A stretch of 64,000 nucleotides of DNA, from IMG/VR virus record IMGVR_UViG_3300026518_000008, positions 1 through 64,000 of that record. One strand, 5' to 3'. The DNA comes from a virus. This document shows, in pieces, positions 42,970 to 51,629 of this stretch. The notes beneath the pieces are model-generated. The model did no database searches and had not been told where the DNA came from. It saw only the letters and a program-made list of their open reading frames with translations. The position numbers were made by a program, and so were the translations under genes. How positions within the stretch are numbered: the stretch's first letter is position 1; each line of letters starts with the position of its first letter.

Positions 42970-43809
42970 ATGAAGCAAATAGTAATAGATGAAAATTACG
43001 AAGGTGTAATATATAAGGGACATTGGTTTGAATTTGATGGAGATTTAATAATTGATGGTAATGTGATAATAAAAATAAATCTTCAAATAAATGGTAATCA
43101 AACAATAAATGGTAATCAGACAGTACATGGTAATCAAACGATTAAAGGCAACCAAACTATTAAGGGAAACCAAATAGTAAATGGTGATCAAACGGTTGAA
43201 AAAACTCAAGCAGTTAGAGGTAATCAAACGGTAAACGGAAATCAAATAGTTTATGGCTATCAAACAGTTGATGGCTATCAAATAATTCGAGGTTATCAAA
43301 CAGTTAAAAGTAACCAAATAATTAAAGGGTACCAAACAGTTAGTAATGATCAAATAGTAAACGATAGTCAAAGGGTTGAAAGAATCCAAATAGTAAATGG
43401 TAACCAAATAGTAAATGGTTATCAGACAGTTGGATTAAATCAAACAGTTCGAGGCAACCAAACAGTTGAGAGAGATCAAATAGTTAGAGGTCATCAATTC
43501 GTAACTGGTTACCAAATAGTAGACGGTAGTCAAATAGTTATAGGTGATCAAGTAGTAAATGGTGAAATGAAAATTTTAGGTATTAAAACTGCATTCTCTT
43601 TATCGTTAATGCAAGACAAATATCAACTACACTTTATGAGTAATTTAATAAAAATTGGTTGTAAAGAACAATCACCAAAAGAATGGGAAAATTTTACAGA
43701 TGAAGATATAGCAATAATGGATGAGGGTGCTTTAGATTGGTGGAAAAAATGGAAAACATTTGTATTAGTTACTCATAAAGAGTTAGTTAATGTATATAAG
43801 ACTAAGTAG
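42970..43809 (+). CDS. Hexapeptide-repeat solenoid protein, 279 aa
   Basis: Residues ~32-205 are about 29 tandem hexapeptides of the form [VI]-x-G-N/Y/D-Q-[TI] (for example NGNQTVHGNQTIKGNQ), as in a beta-solenoid. The DNA is an 18-bp repeat tract. The N-terminal 30 and C-terminal 70 residues are unrelated and conventional (GALDWWKKWKTFVLVTHKEL). No signal peptide. It may be an adhesive, DNA-mimic or structural scaffold. Unrelated in codon use (AT-richer) to neighbours and lacks the dispersed motif, suggesting transfer. Confidence 0.7.
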   Translation: MKQIVIDENYEGVIYKGHWFEFDGDLIIDGNVIIKINLQINGNQTINGNQTVHGNQTIKGNQTIKGNQIVNGDQTVEKTQAVRGNQTVNGNQIVYGYQTVDGYQIIRGYQTVKSNQIIKGYQTVSNDQIVNDSQRVERIQIVNGNQIVNGYQTVGLNQTVRGNQTVERDQIVRGHQFVTGYQIVDGSQIVIGDQVVNGEMKILGIKTAFSLSLMQDKYQLHFMSNLIKIGCKEQSPKEWENFTDEDIAIMDEGALDWWKKWKTFVLVTHKELVNVYKTK

Positions 43810-43894
43810 ACTAGATGATTAGAAATACTATATGTATTTTATATGCATATAATAACGACAATGAACAATGGTTATATTGAAAAGGAGATACAAA

Positions 43895-45256
43895 ATGAGT
43901 AAATACTTATACGGAGACAATAGCAACATAATAGAGGGTAGTGTAGTAGAGTGCTTAATAGACTATGATGACAAATTTACTAAAGGTAAACTATATATAG
44001 TAAAAAGTATTGTGCCTAAACAAGTAACTGATGACAAAGGATGCATAGACGAATTTTGTTCATGGGATCATTTTAAACTAGTGCAAACAGCACCTGGTTC
44101 TGAAGTAAAACCAGATGATGATTATATAGAAATAAATAGTCTAAAGATTTTACAGGTATACAAAATGTATGATGAGTGGGTCACAGGAAATAGTGTACAT
44201 GGAAAAGGGCCAGCAGAATATCATGAACGTAAAAACATTATCAAGCTATTAAAACAACAATCACAAACTAAACGCACTGAATTCATAGAATGTAAGATTA
44301 GAGTAACACCTGGTACAGTAGAGGCTATTGCTGCAAAGTTAGATGAATATGGATTATGTAATAAACCTAAATGCAAAATAACTATATCTGACGATGTAGG
44401 AAGTTATTTTATTAATAACACCTACATAGGCTTTAACAGGAACGATAAAGTTGGTGAAAAGTTCTTCGAAGAACATAGATACAAAGAAGTCTATTGGGTA
44501 GATGGTGACTTATCATTTGAAAAACCTTCTATACAATTCACATACCCTATGTGGTTTAAATGGCACAATTCTCCAAAAGTAGTAAAGTTTACATCTATAG
44601 ACTGTTATGAAGTAGTAATACCAGCAGAAGATACATATGCTATGGGAGTTGGAGAGATTGATTCTAACGCGTTGCCTCACACTGAGGACCAATGGGTACA
44701 GGTACCTGAACCGATAGCAGACTATGAGTACCCGTTATGGGTTCGCCATAACACAACTGGTAATATTTATAAGTATGTGCGTTTGCAAACTTGTATATGG
44801 GAATGTTACAACAGTAGATATGAAGGCACAACACCTCATACCAATAACTGCTTTACACAAATACCTGAACCAACTCCTAGCCATATACCGTATGAAGCAC
44901 TACAAGATATTCCAAAGCAAACACCAATAGACTGCGTCTCAGACGCCAACACACCAAACATAAAGGATAACACAATGGAAACACAAATCACAGTAGCTAT
45001 GACAGCTAAAGAGTATGCTAAATATAATAAATCTAACAGTACACCAATTAGAGTCAAAACTGATTTAGAATTAGCTAAGAAACATTTAACGCAATGGTTC
45101 AACGCAAATGGAGCTGCATACCAATCGGCTAGATATCAATCATCTAAATCTGCCGAAAAAGAACTACAGAGACCAGACCGCATAGGATGGACTTATCGCA
45201 CATACACATTATCGGCATCTGAAACTACAGATATACCTACTAAATCATTGATTTAA
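43895..45256 (+). CDS. Unknown protein with SH3-like N-terminal domain, 453 aa
   Basis: Start chosen at 43895 behind AAAGGAGATAC rather than the upstream ATG. Residues ~10-70 match the SH3-like paralogues (GSVVECLIDYDDKFTKGKLY, FKLVQTAPGSEVKPDDD). The middle contains repeated WFKW/PLWVRHNTTGNIYKYV segments. The end is helical. A motif-derived PGSE is at 44091-44103. Function unknown. Confidence 0.6.
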   Translation: MSKYLYGDNSNIIEGSVVECLIDYDDKFTKGKLYIVKSIVPKQVTDDKGCIDEFCSWDHFKLVQTAPGSEVKPDDDYIEINSLKILQVYKMYDEWVTGNSVHGKGPAEYHERKNIIKLLKQQSQTKRTEFIECKIRVTPGTVEAIAAKLDEYGLCNKPKCKITISDDVGSYFINNTYIGFNRNDKVGEKFFEEHRYKEVYWVDGDLSFEKPSIQFTYPMWFKWHNSPKVVKFTSIDCYEVVIPAEDTYAMGVGEIDSNALPHTEDQWVQVPEPIADYEYPLWVRHNTTGNIYKYVRLQTCIWECYNSRYEGTTPHTNNCFTQIPEPTPSHIPYEALQDIPKQTPIDCVSDANTPNIKDNTMETQITVAMTAKEYAKYNKSNSTPIRVKTDLELAKKHLTQWFNANGAAYQSARYQSSKSAEKELQRPDRIGWTYRTYTLSASETTDIPTKSLI

Positions 45257-45266
45257 TGGATATGTC

Positions 45267-45512
45267 ATGTCAGTTGTATCAGAAGAATATTCAGACCTAA
45301 TGCTTGATAGAGCATTTGAGCATAAACTTGAACAACAGGAAGAGAAGTTGCATAATCTTAATATGTCATCTGATAGAGAATATGCTATTGAATATGTAAT
45401 TGATAGATATCAACTTGCAGATTGCAGAGAATCTCTACGGTCAGCTATTGATTATCTTAATTCTTATGGATATGAATTATCGTTGAATGAACTTTTTGAA
45501 GATATATCATGA
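45267..45512 (+). CDS. Unknown small acidic protein, 81 aa
   Basis: Helical (FEHKLEQQEEKLHNLNM). Its stop overlaps the next start (ATGA). Starts a run of five tightly packed small genes. Unknown. Confidence 0.55.
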   Translation: MSVVSEEYSDLMLDRAFEHKLEQQEEKLHNLNMSSDREYAIEYVIDRYQLADCRESLRSAIDYLNSYGYELSLNELFEDIS

Positions 45513-45661
45513 AAAGAAAATCATATATCACAAAAGGTAAAATAATTACTTCCTATATAGACAGAGAGGAGACTTTTGTAGTGATTCGTATACCATCTGG
45601 GAAAATCAATACATATTCTACTCGAACAAATGAAAAAGTTAGAGGTAAACATTATGCTTAG
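45509..45661 (+). CDS. Small basic protein, 50 aa
   Basis: MKRKSYITKGKIITSYIDR start, beta-rich and basic. Overlaps both neighbours by a few bases. Unknown. Confidence 0.5.
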   Translation: MKRKSYITKGKIITSYIDREETFVVIRIPSGKINTYSTRTNEKVRGKHYA

Positions 45662-45785
45662 AGATTGGATTATGCTTACTAGCATATGGTTGTTTGGAGT
45701 TGCTGTTGGAACAGCTATGTGGGCTATCATTAATATTGAATATCTCACAAGAATTGCAGTAGATATCTATAAAGGATATTTATAG
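45654..45785 (+). CDS. Membrane microprotein, 43 aa
   Basis: One hydrophobic helix (TSIWLFGVAVGTAMWAII). Overlaps the previous gene by 8 bp. Unknown. Confidence 0.5.
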   Translation: MLRDWIMLTSIWLFGVAVGTAMWAIINIEYLTRIAVDIYKGYL

Positions 45786-45809
45786 CAATAATTATATAGA
45801 GGAATATAT

Positions 45810-45947
45810 ATGAAAATAGAGATTACTAGAGACTCAGAGACAGCAAAATGGAAATTCATCTACAATGGTGAAACTATAACAGAGCAGAAAACATTATCGA
45901 AGTTGCTTCACAAGGCTCACAAATATATGAAGTCACAAGGATTATAG
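45810..45947 (+). CDS. Small basic protein, 45 aa
   Basis: MKIEITRDSETAKWKFIYN start, with AGAGGAAT before the ATG. Unknown. Confidence 0.5.
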   Translation: MKIEITRDSETAKWKFIYNGETITEQKTLSKLLHKAHKYMKSQGL

Positions 45948-45948
45948 T

Positions 45949-46017
45949 ATGAACATTTTGTTTTTATTATTACCTATTGTAACAATACTTTTTATAGTAT
46001 TTATTATCGACGATTAG
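45949..46017 (+). CDS. Membrane microprotein, 22 aa
   Basis: MNILFLLLPIVTILFIVFII followed by two Asp. Almost entirely one transmembrane helix, one base after the preceding stop. Unknown. Confidence 0.4.
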   Translation: MNILFLLLPIVTILFIVFIIDD

Positions 46018-46026
46018 GATGCTATT

Positions 46027-46869
46027 ATGAACACAACACACACACAGACAATAGCAGGAATTGCTTATTCAGAACCAGAGGTATGCTTACTTCATTCAAC
46101 ACCACTTGTGAATGCAGAGATTGCAGCTCGTACTGCTTATGATAGTTTTGACTTATCAGAACATGAACAGGTTAGAGACTTTAATCATTACGCAGTACCG
46201 GATATCCCTGGTTCTAAGTTGTTACATCAGTTATCTCATGTATATTTCCATCATTCTGTATTAGAGCATATATCATTTACATTTGATATTTCCAATACAT
46301 CTCGTGGAGTATTGCAAGAGTTATCTAGACACAGAATTGCTTCTTATACTGTGAGGTCTACTAGATATACGATGAGTAGAATCATTAATCTGTTTCTGGC
46401 TGATATGTTACACAACTATTCAAATACACATCCATCAGATTGGTTCCTCTCCGAGGGACTTAATCTGAAGTTATTTGTTACCTCAGAACCAGAGTACAAT
46501 TTTATTCAACTTACAGATATCTGGCAGAAATTAAAATATCAGTGGACACGAATAGGAGAGGATGCATTCCTTGATCTATCTACTACAAAATCTATTCGTA
46601 TTTCTTACGATGAGTATTCGCACAATCATGATCAATTTTATTCAGCAGCTATTCAGGCAAAACAGAAGAGAAATGTTGGTGACAATTTCAAACACATAGT
46701 AAATGACAATTGGTCTACTGATTTAGTTATGACTATCAACCTCAGATCTCTGAAGAACTTTTTGGAACTTAGAGATTCTGGTGCTGCTTATTTTCAGATG
46801 CAATGGCTAGCAAAAACTATGAAGTCATATATTGATGATAGATATCTATCATTAATTGAGAGGAAATAG
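46027..46869 (+). CDS. thyX: Flavin-dependent thymidylate synthase ThyX
   Basis: 280 aa. Makes dTMP from dUMP using methylene-tetrahydrofolate, FAD and NADPH. The ThyX signature RHR-x7-S appears as RHRIASYTVRSTRY (~106-119), preceded by VLEHISFTFDISNTSRG. The length fits the family. It supplies thymine for AT-rich phage DNA. The gene holds three motif copies (46069, 46205, 46483), one of the densest sets, in surface segments. Confidence 0.9.
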   Translation: MNTTHTQTIAGIAYSEPEVCLLHSTPLVNAEIAARTAYDSFDLSEHEQVRDFNHYAVPDIPGSKLLHQLSHVYFHHSVLEHISFTFDISNTSRGVLQELSRHRIASYTVRSTRYTMSRIINLFLADMLHNYSNTHPSDWFLSEGLNLKLFVTSEPEYNFIQLTDIWQKLKYQWTRIGEDAFLDLSTTKSIRISYDEYSHNHDQFYSAAIQAKQKRNVGDNFKHIVNDNWSTDLVMTINLRSLKNFLELRDSGAAYFQMQWLAKTMKSYIDDRYLSLIERK

Positions 46870-46871
46870 AT

Positions 46872-47057
46872 ATGGAATTTTTAGATCTTGCTATCGCTAT
46901 GTCACTATTTATATCTGGATTCAACTCATCAAGAGTTAATGTGTCTAGTTTTGCCATGGCTATACTTACAGTTGCTTTTGCATTTTCTATGTTTGTTATG
47001 TCTGCATTTTTTGCAGATAAATACATTCACTATATTATTACATTATTAGGAGATTAA
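46872..47057 (+). CDS. Two-pass membrane protein, 61 aa
   Basis: Hydrophobic segments LAIAMSLFISGF and AMAILTVAFAFSMFVMSAFF. Starts 2 bp after thyX. Unknown. Confidence 0.5.
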   Translation: MEFLDLAIAMSLFISGFNSSRVNVSSFAMAILTVAFAFSMFVMSAFFADKYIHYIITLLGD

Positions 47058-47059
47058 TT

Positions 47060-47560
47060 ATGATTACACTTACATCAGAGAACATCGAACTGTTAGAACA
47101 TATATTGAACGAAGGACAAGTCACAGATAATGTCGGAGAGTATCAGAATATAGTATTTGGTACAAGAGTAGACGATACTGGTGATTTTTATCGCATAGAT
47201 ACAGATGAGCTTCTTTCTTTTGATATTTATATGACAGATGACAAGAGACGTATTCTAGAGCTTGAGGCAGAAATTGCACAACTTAAAAGCATACAGGCAT
47301 CAGTATGCTCTTCAGAGAACAGAAAAACACATATTCGACCTCAAGGTACACATCTGAAATCAGACGAGGTATTGCAAATTGAGATGGATATGACGTCTGG
47401 AGTAAATAACAGATATATTGCTATTTCATATGGAATATCCGAGGCTACTGCATCTATTATTCGTAACGGGAAACACAAATTTTCTACATTTGGATTCAAT
47501 ATGGCTCAGAAAATTATGACACCCAGAAAATCTTCAGAGAAGAGTTCAGATGAGCAGTAA
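47060..47560 (+). CDS. Protein with C-terminal HTH, 166 aa
   Basis: Coiled coil at ~75-95 (KRRILELEAEIAQLKS). The C-terminal segment LQIEMDMTSGVNNRYIAISYGISEATASIIRNGKH contains a helix-turn-helix of the phage regulator type. Possible transcription regulator or DNA-binding accessory protein. Ends overlapping the 104-aa gene. Confidence 0.55.
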   Translation: MITLTSENIELLEHILNEGQVTDNVGEYQNIVFGTRVDDTGDFYRIDTDELLSFDIYMTDDKRRILELEAEIAQLKSIQASVCSSENRKTHIRPQGTHLKSDEVLQIEMDMTSGVNNRYIAISYGISEATASIIRNGKHKFSTFGFNMAQKIMTPRKSSEKSSDEQ

Positions 47561-47864
47561 AATACCATTACATCCACTTATCACACCAGGTGACAATCAA
47601 CACTATAATACTAGGCTTGATGGACAAAATTCTATTCTAGACTTAGAGTTAGAACTTACAGTTTGCCAGGCTATTGGAGCTTGCCTATGGAACATTCACA
47701 AATACTCCACTAGAACAAAAGGTCAGGATGATGCAGATTCTCGTAAGGCTGACAAATACAAAGAATATCTAGTAGAACTTGATCTGCTTAGTATTGACGG
47801 ACTTGGATCTTGTAGAGTTATAAAAGCTTGGACTTATGCAGGAAAACAATGGAAATATATTTAA
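47550..47864 (+). CDS. Unknown protein, 104 aa
   Basis: LELELTVCQAIGACLWNIHKY and KAWTYAGKQWKYI. Mixed alpha/beta with no recognised family. Overlaps the previous gene by 11 bp. Confidence 0.5.
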   Translation: MSSKIPLHPLITPGDNQHYNTRLDGQNSILDLELELTVCQAIGACLWNIHKYSTRTKGQDDADSRKADKYKEYLVELDLLSIDGLGSCRVIKAWTYAGKQWKYI

Positions 47865-47875
47865 AGGAACATTAC

Positions 47876-48304
47876 ATGAGAGTTATTATTAACAACGAAC
47901 ATTCAGATAGCGAGATACTACCACCAGAACTGGAGAGTATCATAGGATTTCAATTCGGTGAGGAAGTAAATATCCCAGTTGCTACATATAACGCTATTTT
48001 CAATCTTACATTTACGAATTCAGCTGGAATGCAACAGAACAGATTTAAAATCATAGTTATATCTATGGATGAATCACCAGAGGAAGTTGAGCAGAAGGCA
48101 GAGATAGATGCTGTAACTGCAGCTCAAGAGGAAGAGTTTGAACAGATTGTATTAACTCTTGACAAATATGAGGCACTTCTATCAGGAGTTGCTACAGCTC
48201 ATGCAAAACATGGTATCAGTACAGATTCTGCACCAAATTCTGCTATTGCATTATTTCTTCATCTAAATTCACCAGAGTTTACTACCTCAGAACCAGAGGA
48301 ATAG
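47876..48304 (+). CDS. Unknown acidic protein, 142 aa
   Basis: Start chosen at 47876 (AAAGGAAC before it). Beta-rich first half, helical acidic second half, ending TTSEPEE on a perfect motif copy (48287-48299). Unknown. Confidence 0.55.
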   Translation: MRVIINNEHSDSEILPPELESIIGFQFGEEVNIPVATYNAIFNLTFTNSAGMQQNRFKIIVISMDESPEEVEQKAEIDAVTAAQEEEFEQIVLTLDKYEALLSGVATAHAKHGISTDSAPNSAIALFLHLNSPEFTTSEPEE

Positions 48305-48307
48305 GAC

Positions 48308-48526
48308 ATGGACTTAATTGATAAAATTCAGGCTAGACGAGATGCGAATGAGATGGACTTTGGATCTAAACCAAAGGCTAAACGTAAATCTCCTATTAAA
48401 ATGGGAGCACAGCATGCTGCTAAGGTAACAGCTGTTAGAGCCGTCAGAGATGCGTTCGGACCTGGAATTGTTTCTGGTATACTTTCACTTCTTGTTAGAG
48501 ATCAGATTACTAAGATAGGAAAATAG
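48308..48526 (+). CDS. Small basic protein, 72 aa
   Basis: A basic central part (SKPKAKRKSPIKMGAQHAA) and an amphipathic end (GPGIVSGILSLLVRDQI). Possibly nucleic-acid or membrane binding. Unknown. Confidence 0.55.
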   Translation: MDLIDKIQARRDANEMDFGSKPKAKRKSPIKMGAQHAAKVTAVRAVRDAFGPGIVSGILSLLVRDQITKIGK

Positions 48527-48795
48527 CACACTCCTGGTTCTGATGGGTTGCAGTAGAAGGCTGTAATTAAATAGCGTCGCCGACTTAATCGGCGGAGCAC
48601 CTTGCCCACACTATGTGAGAGATGAGTTATAAGACAGGAATAAAACCGCCTGCAGCTATAAGGTTCTTAGAAGTTAGCTTATTAAAGTGTAACCGGTCCA
48701 CTTGTCTCTCATCGCCTGATTCATTTTGCAAAACGCATCACAGTCCCGTCCTATATGGACTCACATTATATACATACATCTTGAAAGGATATAAT
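48527..48795. other. Noncoding leader region with GC-rich hairpin
   Basis: CGCCGA-CTTAA-TCGGCG hairpin near 48576-48592, unusually GC-rich for this genome. A motif copy at 48531-48543. The rest is the probable leader of a highly expressed gene. Possible regulatory RNA. No coding frame. Confidence 0.45.
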
Positions 48796-49167
48796 ATGTT
48801 AAAAGTGAACGAAACACTTAGCATCATGGTTGATGCAAACAAAGACGCTGGAGTTGATTCAGCAAAAATTATCGCAGGGAATATCCTTAACGATAGAGTG
48901 AATACGATTCTTATGAAAAACCTTCCTACTGGCATTAAACTTGTAGCAGGCTCATATCTTGAATCTAATGTAGGTAAAGCGATTGTTGCTAACACCGTTG
49001 CTGGATTACTTATCCACACTATGCCAGAGAATGAGAAAGTTGCTATTGCCGCTGAGGCGATGATTAAATCTGCATCATTAGCACTTGCTAGTTCTTTCAA
49101 CATCGAAGAAATGATCAACGAGCTTCTTGACGGAGTTCCAGGTCTTACACCAGCTGCAGAGTTATAG
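48796..49167 (+). CDS. Unknown protein, probably highly expressed, 123 aa
   Basis: Helical, Ala/Ile/Asn-rich (KVAIAAEAMIKSASLALASS). Codons favour AAC, CTT, GGT and ATC over the genome norm, and GAAAGGATATAAT precedes the ATG. No membrane segment. Function unknown. Abundant early or structural factor by codon use. Confidence 0.6.
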   Translation: MLKVNETLSIMVDANKDAGVDSAKIIAGNILNDRVNTILMKNLPTGIKLVAGSYLESNVGKAIVANTVAGLLIHTMPENEKVAIAAEAMIKSASLALASSFNIEEMINELLDGVPGLTPAAEL

Positions 49168-49169
49168 TC

Positions 49170-49286
49170 ATGACTCTCGCAGAACGTCTAGCCGCGAAAC
49201 AGGCTGAAGCAAAAGCATCAGGTTCAACAGAGATCAAAGTCGTTAAGACTACTTCACTGAAGAATAATTCAGAATCAGGTAAATAG
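49170..49286 (+). CDS. Basic microprotein, 38 aa
   Basis: MTLAERLAAKQAEAKASGS start, Lys/Ala-rich and helical. Follows the previous stop within 3 bp and shares its codon style. Followed by a terminator. Confidence 0.5.
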   Translation: MTLAERLAAKQAEAKASGSTEIKVVKTTSLKNNSESGK

Positions 49287-49304
49287 CTTTATCTATTTAT
49301 ATAG

Positions 49305-49333
49305 ACCTAGGGTTCTTCCCTGGGTTATTTTAT
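49305..49333 (+). terminator. Rho-independent terminator
   Basis: CCTAGGG-TTCTT-CCCTGGG hairpin (49306-49324) then TTATTTTATT. Separates the preceding pair from the E1/JAB operon. Confidence 0.75.
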
Positions 49334-49407
49334 TCCACACTATTTTTATATATCAACTGATGTATTTATTTATTAATATATCATTTTTTATATCAAAGGA
49401 CACATAT

Positions 49408-50472
49408 ATGTATTTAGTAAAATACTTTAAAGATGAGATAAGACGCAGATATTTTGTTGATAGTAATAACAATTATGCTGCAAATATGATAGTTGATGAG
49501 AGATGTATAGTTTCTACATTATATAGTAGAGATATGGTTCAAAGAGATCACTATGTTATATCAGAATGGTTTTCTAATAAATATGGAATTAGACAACTTC
49601 CATTCAAATTTATGCTTCAGACATTGAATATCAGTGATAAAAAACTAAAATCCCTGGTTCTTGCAGTGAAACGAAAAAGACTAGAATTTGTTTTTGCAGG
49701 ATTTGGAGGAACTGGTATGAATACTGCATATTGGTTACAGAAAATTCTTGACCATACAGGAGATGTATACTTATTTAATAGCGTACATGTTTACGATGAT
49801 GACGAGATTGAATTTTCAAATCTTTTTAGATTTCCACAGGATTTATCGTCATGTACAGAGAACAAGAAAGCATTTATGTATACTAATAAAAACTCACTTG
49901 GTAGAAAGTATTATAAAGTAGCAGATACAATTAAATTTGTAAATCCATCTATTGAATATAGATTTGCTAATGTAGAATTATTTGAACACACAGACTATAC
50001 ACATAGACTTTCGTTTGCAGACGATACTATTGTGTATGGAGCACCAGATCTTGCTACTCGAAAAGATGTTTCTCTTACTAATTGTAGATTCATAGCAGCT
50101 ACTCATGGGGGAAATTCTTGCTCTATGACAGTACAGCCAGACATTGATGAGAACTTACAGACAGAGGGATATGGTGTAATACACTTGAACACATTTTTCT
50201 GGAATCAACTCGCTATGGCTATTGGACTTTTAGAGTTCCTTGCGGAGGACGATATTCAACAGATAGAGACTACTGATATTAATTCAGATGGGACTCCTGT
50301 AATGAACCTTGATGGTACTACTTCTACAATACTTGCAGATGTGTCTAAATGGGATCAGGAAGGGCAAATATTTAAGTTCAGCTTTGAGGATTTTGTTGAC
50401 TCTGGTTCATTTGGTAAAGCTTCCAGAATTCTTGATTTTAATATTACTAAAGACAATGGAGGACGAGTATGA
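49408..50472 (+). CDS. E1/ThiF-like adenylating enzyme, 354 aa
   Basis: Activates ubiquitin-like or thiocarboxylate tails by adenylation. A dinucleotide-binding AGFGGTGMN (97-105) is followed by YDDDEIEFSNLFR (129-141), the acidic/Asn/Arg motif that binds ATP in the E1/ThiF/HesA superfamily. A poorly conserved helix and a second half with ATHGGNSCSMT follow. The usual CxxC zinc pair is not evident. Start chosen at 49408 (AAAGGA) not 49360. The neighbours (unknown protein, JAMM protease, cysteine-cluster protein) resemble PRTRC/Ub-like conjugation cassettes. Confidence 0.75.
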   Translation: MYLVKYFKDEIRRRYFVDSNNNYAANMIVDERCIVSTLYSRDMVQRDHYVISEWFSNKYGIRQLPFKFMLQTLNISDKKLKSLVLAVKRKRLEFVFAGFGGTGMNTAYWLQKILDHTGDVYLFNSVHVYDDDEIEFSNLFRFPQDLSSCTENKKAFMYTNKNSLGRKYYKVADTIKFVNPSIEYRFANVELFEHTDYTHRLSFADDTIVYGAPDLATRKDVSLTNCRFIAATHGGNSCSMTVQPDIDENLQTEGYGVIHLNTFFWNQLAMAIGLLEFLAEDDIQQIETTDINSDGTPVMNLDGTTSTILADVSKWDQEGQIFKFSFEDFVDSGSFGKASRILDFNITKDNGGRV

Positions 50473-51617
50473 TATCATTTCAAAAACAAACAAGCACAAT
50501 AGATCATGCTATCAAAAACACTGTTTTGGCTAAGTTAAATAGTGTTTTAGAGACATCTATGTCACATACAAATCCAGATTTATATAATCCATCATCTAGT
50601 CTTGGCAAATCATTGTATCCAGTAGATATGACGCATGGACTTAGTACAGAAATAGGAATGTGGAGCAATTCCATGAAAGACGAGAGTTCTGTGCTTATTG
50701 ATGCTATTGGTTCGGATACATTATCTTTTGGACCGGTTACACTGAGCGAGGGATTGTCATTGATAAAAAATGAAATTACTTCTGGAACTTTCTATGGTGT
50801 AGTAGCTGTTAATAGCTTGACAAATGAACGAATAAATCCACTACATCCACTGATTGCTAAAGAGATATCTGAGAACTGGGATATTTACAAGGATCAGAAG
50901 TTTAATTTTTATATCTTTTCTGGAAATTGGAGGGGAGACCCAGATGCTGACCTTGAGTTATACACAAATAGTATAGTGCAGCTTTTATCAGAATACGGAG
51001 AAAGACAACTAATTTCATATGTTTCATCTACACTTGCCGTTGTTAATAATGACATAGAGATACCTATAACATCAGATGAAAACGTTCAAGAAATATTGTA
51101 TAACTACATGGACGGAAAAAGCATAGAATTAGTAGATTCTACATTATTAAAATTACCGAATGGAAATTCGCCATATTTTATTGTACCAGTGCAAATTGTT
51201 AGCGACGGAATTGCTTATCCTTACTATGGAACTTCATTGTTGCAGCAAGACATTCGCAATAGTGAGGATAGTGAAACAGAAGATCTATGGGGTACAGATT
51301 TGTCACCTATGGGATCTGCAAATATTGGAAATAATACAACTAATCCGACAGCATCTGAATTTTTCTCTGTATGTACTGGAGGACATGGCGTCGACGATTA
51401 TGGTATGGCTACTATAAATCAGAGCAATCTTCAGTCTCCTATGAATTCTGAATGTTTATCTCCAGAATGGAGAGAATATGTAGCAGCTTGTCTCAACATT
51501 AGCTATGAGATATTTGACTCATTACTAGATTCCACTCCACAAAAAATACTTACTAGAGCAGATTTTGATACTATACCAGAATGGTTAGAACATTTATCTA
51601 CATTACATTTACATTAA
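50469..51617 (+). CDS. Unknown protein of E1/JAB operon, 382 aa
   Basis: ATGA overlap with the E1-like gene, so translated together. Three regions: helical N-terminus; beta segment with SGTFYGVVAVNSLTNERIN and HPLIAKEISENWDIY; and a C-terminal part with FFSVCTGGHGVDDYG, SECLSPEWREYVAACLN. The position would suit an E2-like conjugating protein or Ub-like adaptor, and a cysteine (VCTGGHG or SECLS) could be the carrier, but no canonical E2 motif is seen. Confidence 0.5.
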   Translation: MISFQKQTSTIDHAIKNTVLAKLNSVLETSMSHTNPDLYNPSSSLGKSLYPVDMTHGLSTEIGMWSNSMKDESSVLIDAIGSDTLSFGPVTLSEGLSLIKNEITSGTFYGVVAVNSLTNERINPLHPLIAKEISENWDIYKDQKFNFYIFSGNWRGDPDADLELYTNSIVQLLSEYGERQLISYVSSTLAVVNNDIEIPITSDENVQEILYNYMDGKSIELVDSTLLKLPNGNSPYFIVPVQIVSDGIAYPYYGTSLLQQDIRNSEDSETEDLWGTDLSPMGSANIGNNTTNPTASEFFSVCTGGHGVDDYGMATINQSNLQSPMNSECLSPEWREYVAACLNISYEIFDSLLDSTPQKILTRADFDTIPEWLEHLSTLHLH

Positions 51618-51629
51618 AGGATTGTACAC

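Noticed and set aside
43045-43407. Minus-strand reading frame of 120 codons inside the hexapeptide gene
   Set aside because: It is the reverse translation of the repeat tract, with no ribosome site and monotonous content.
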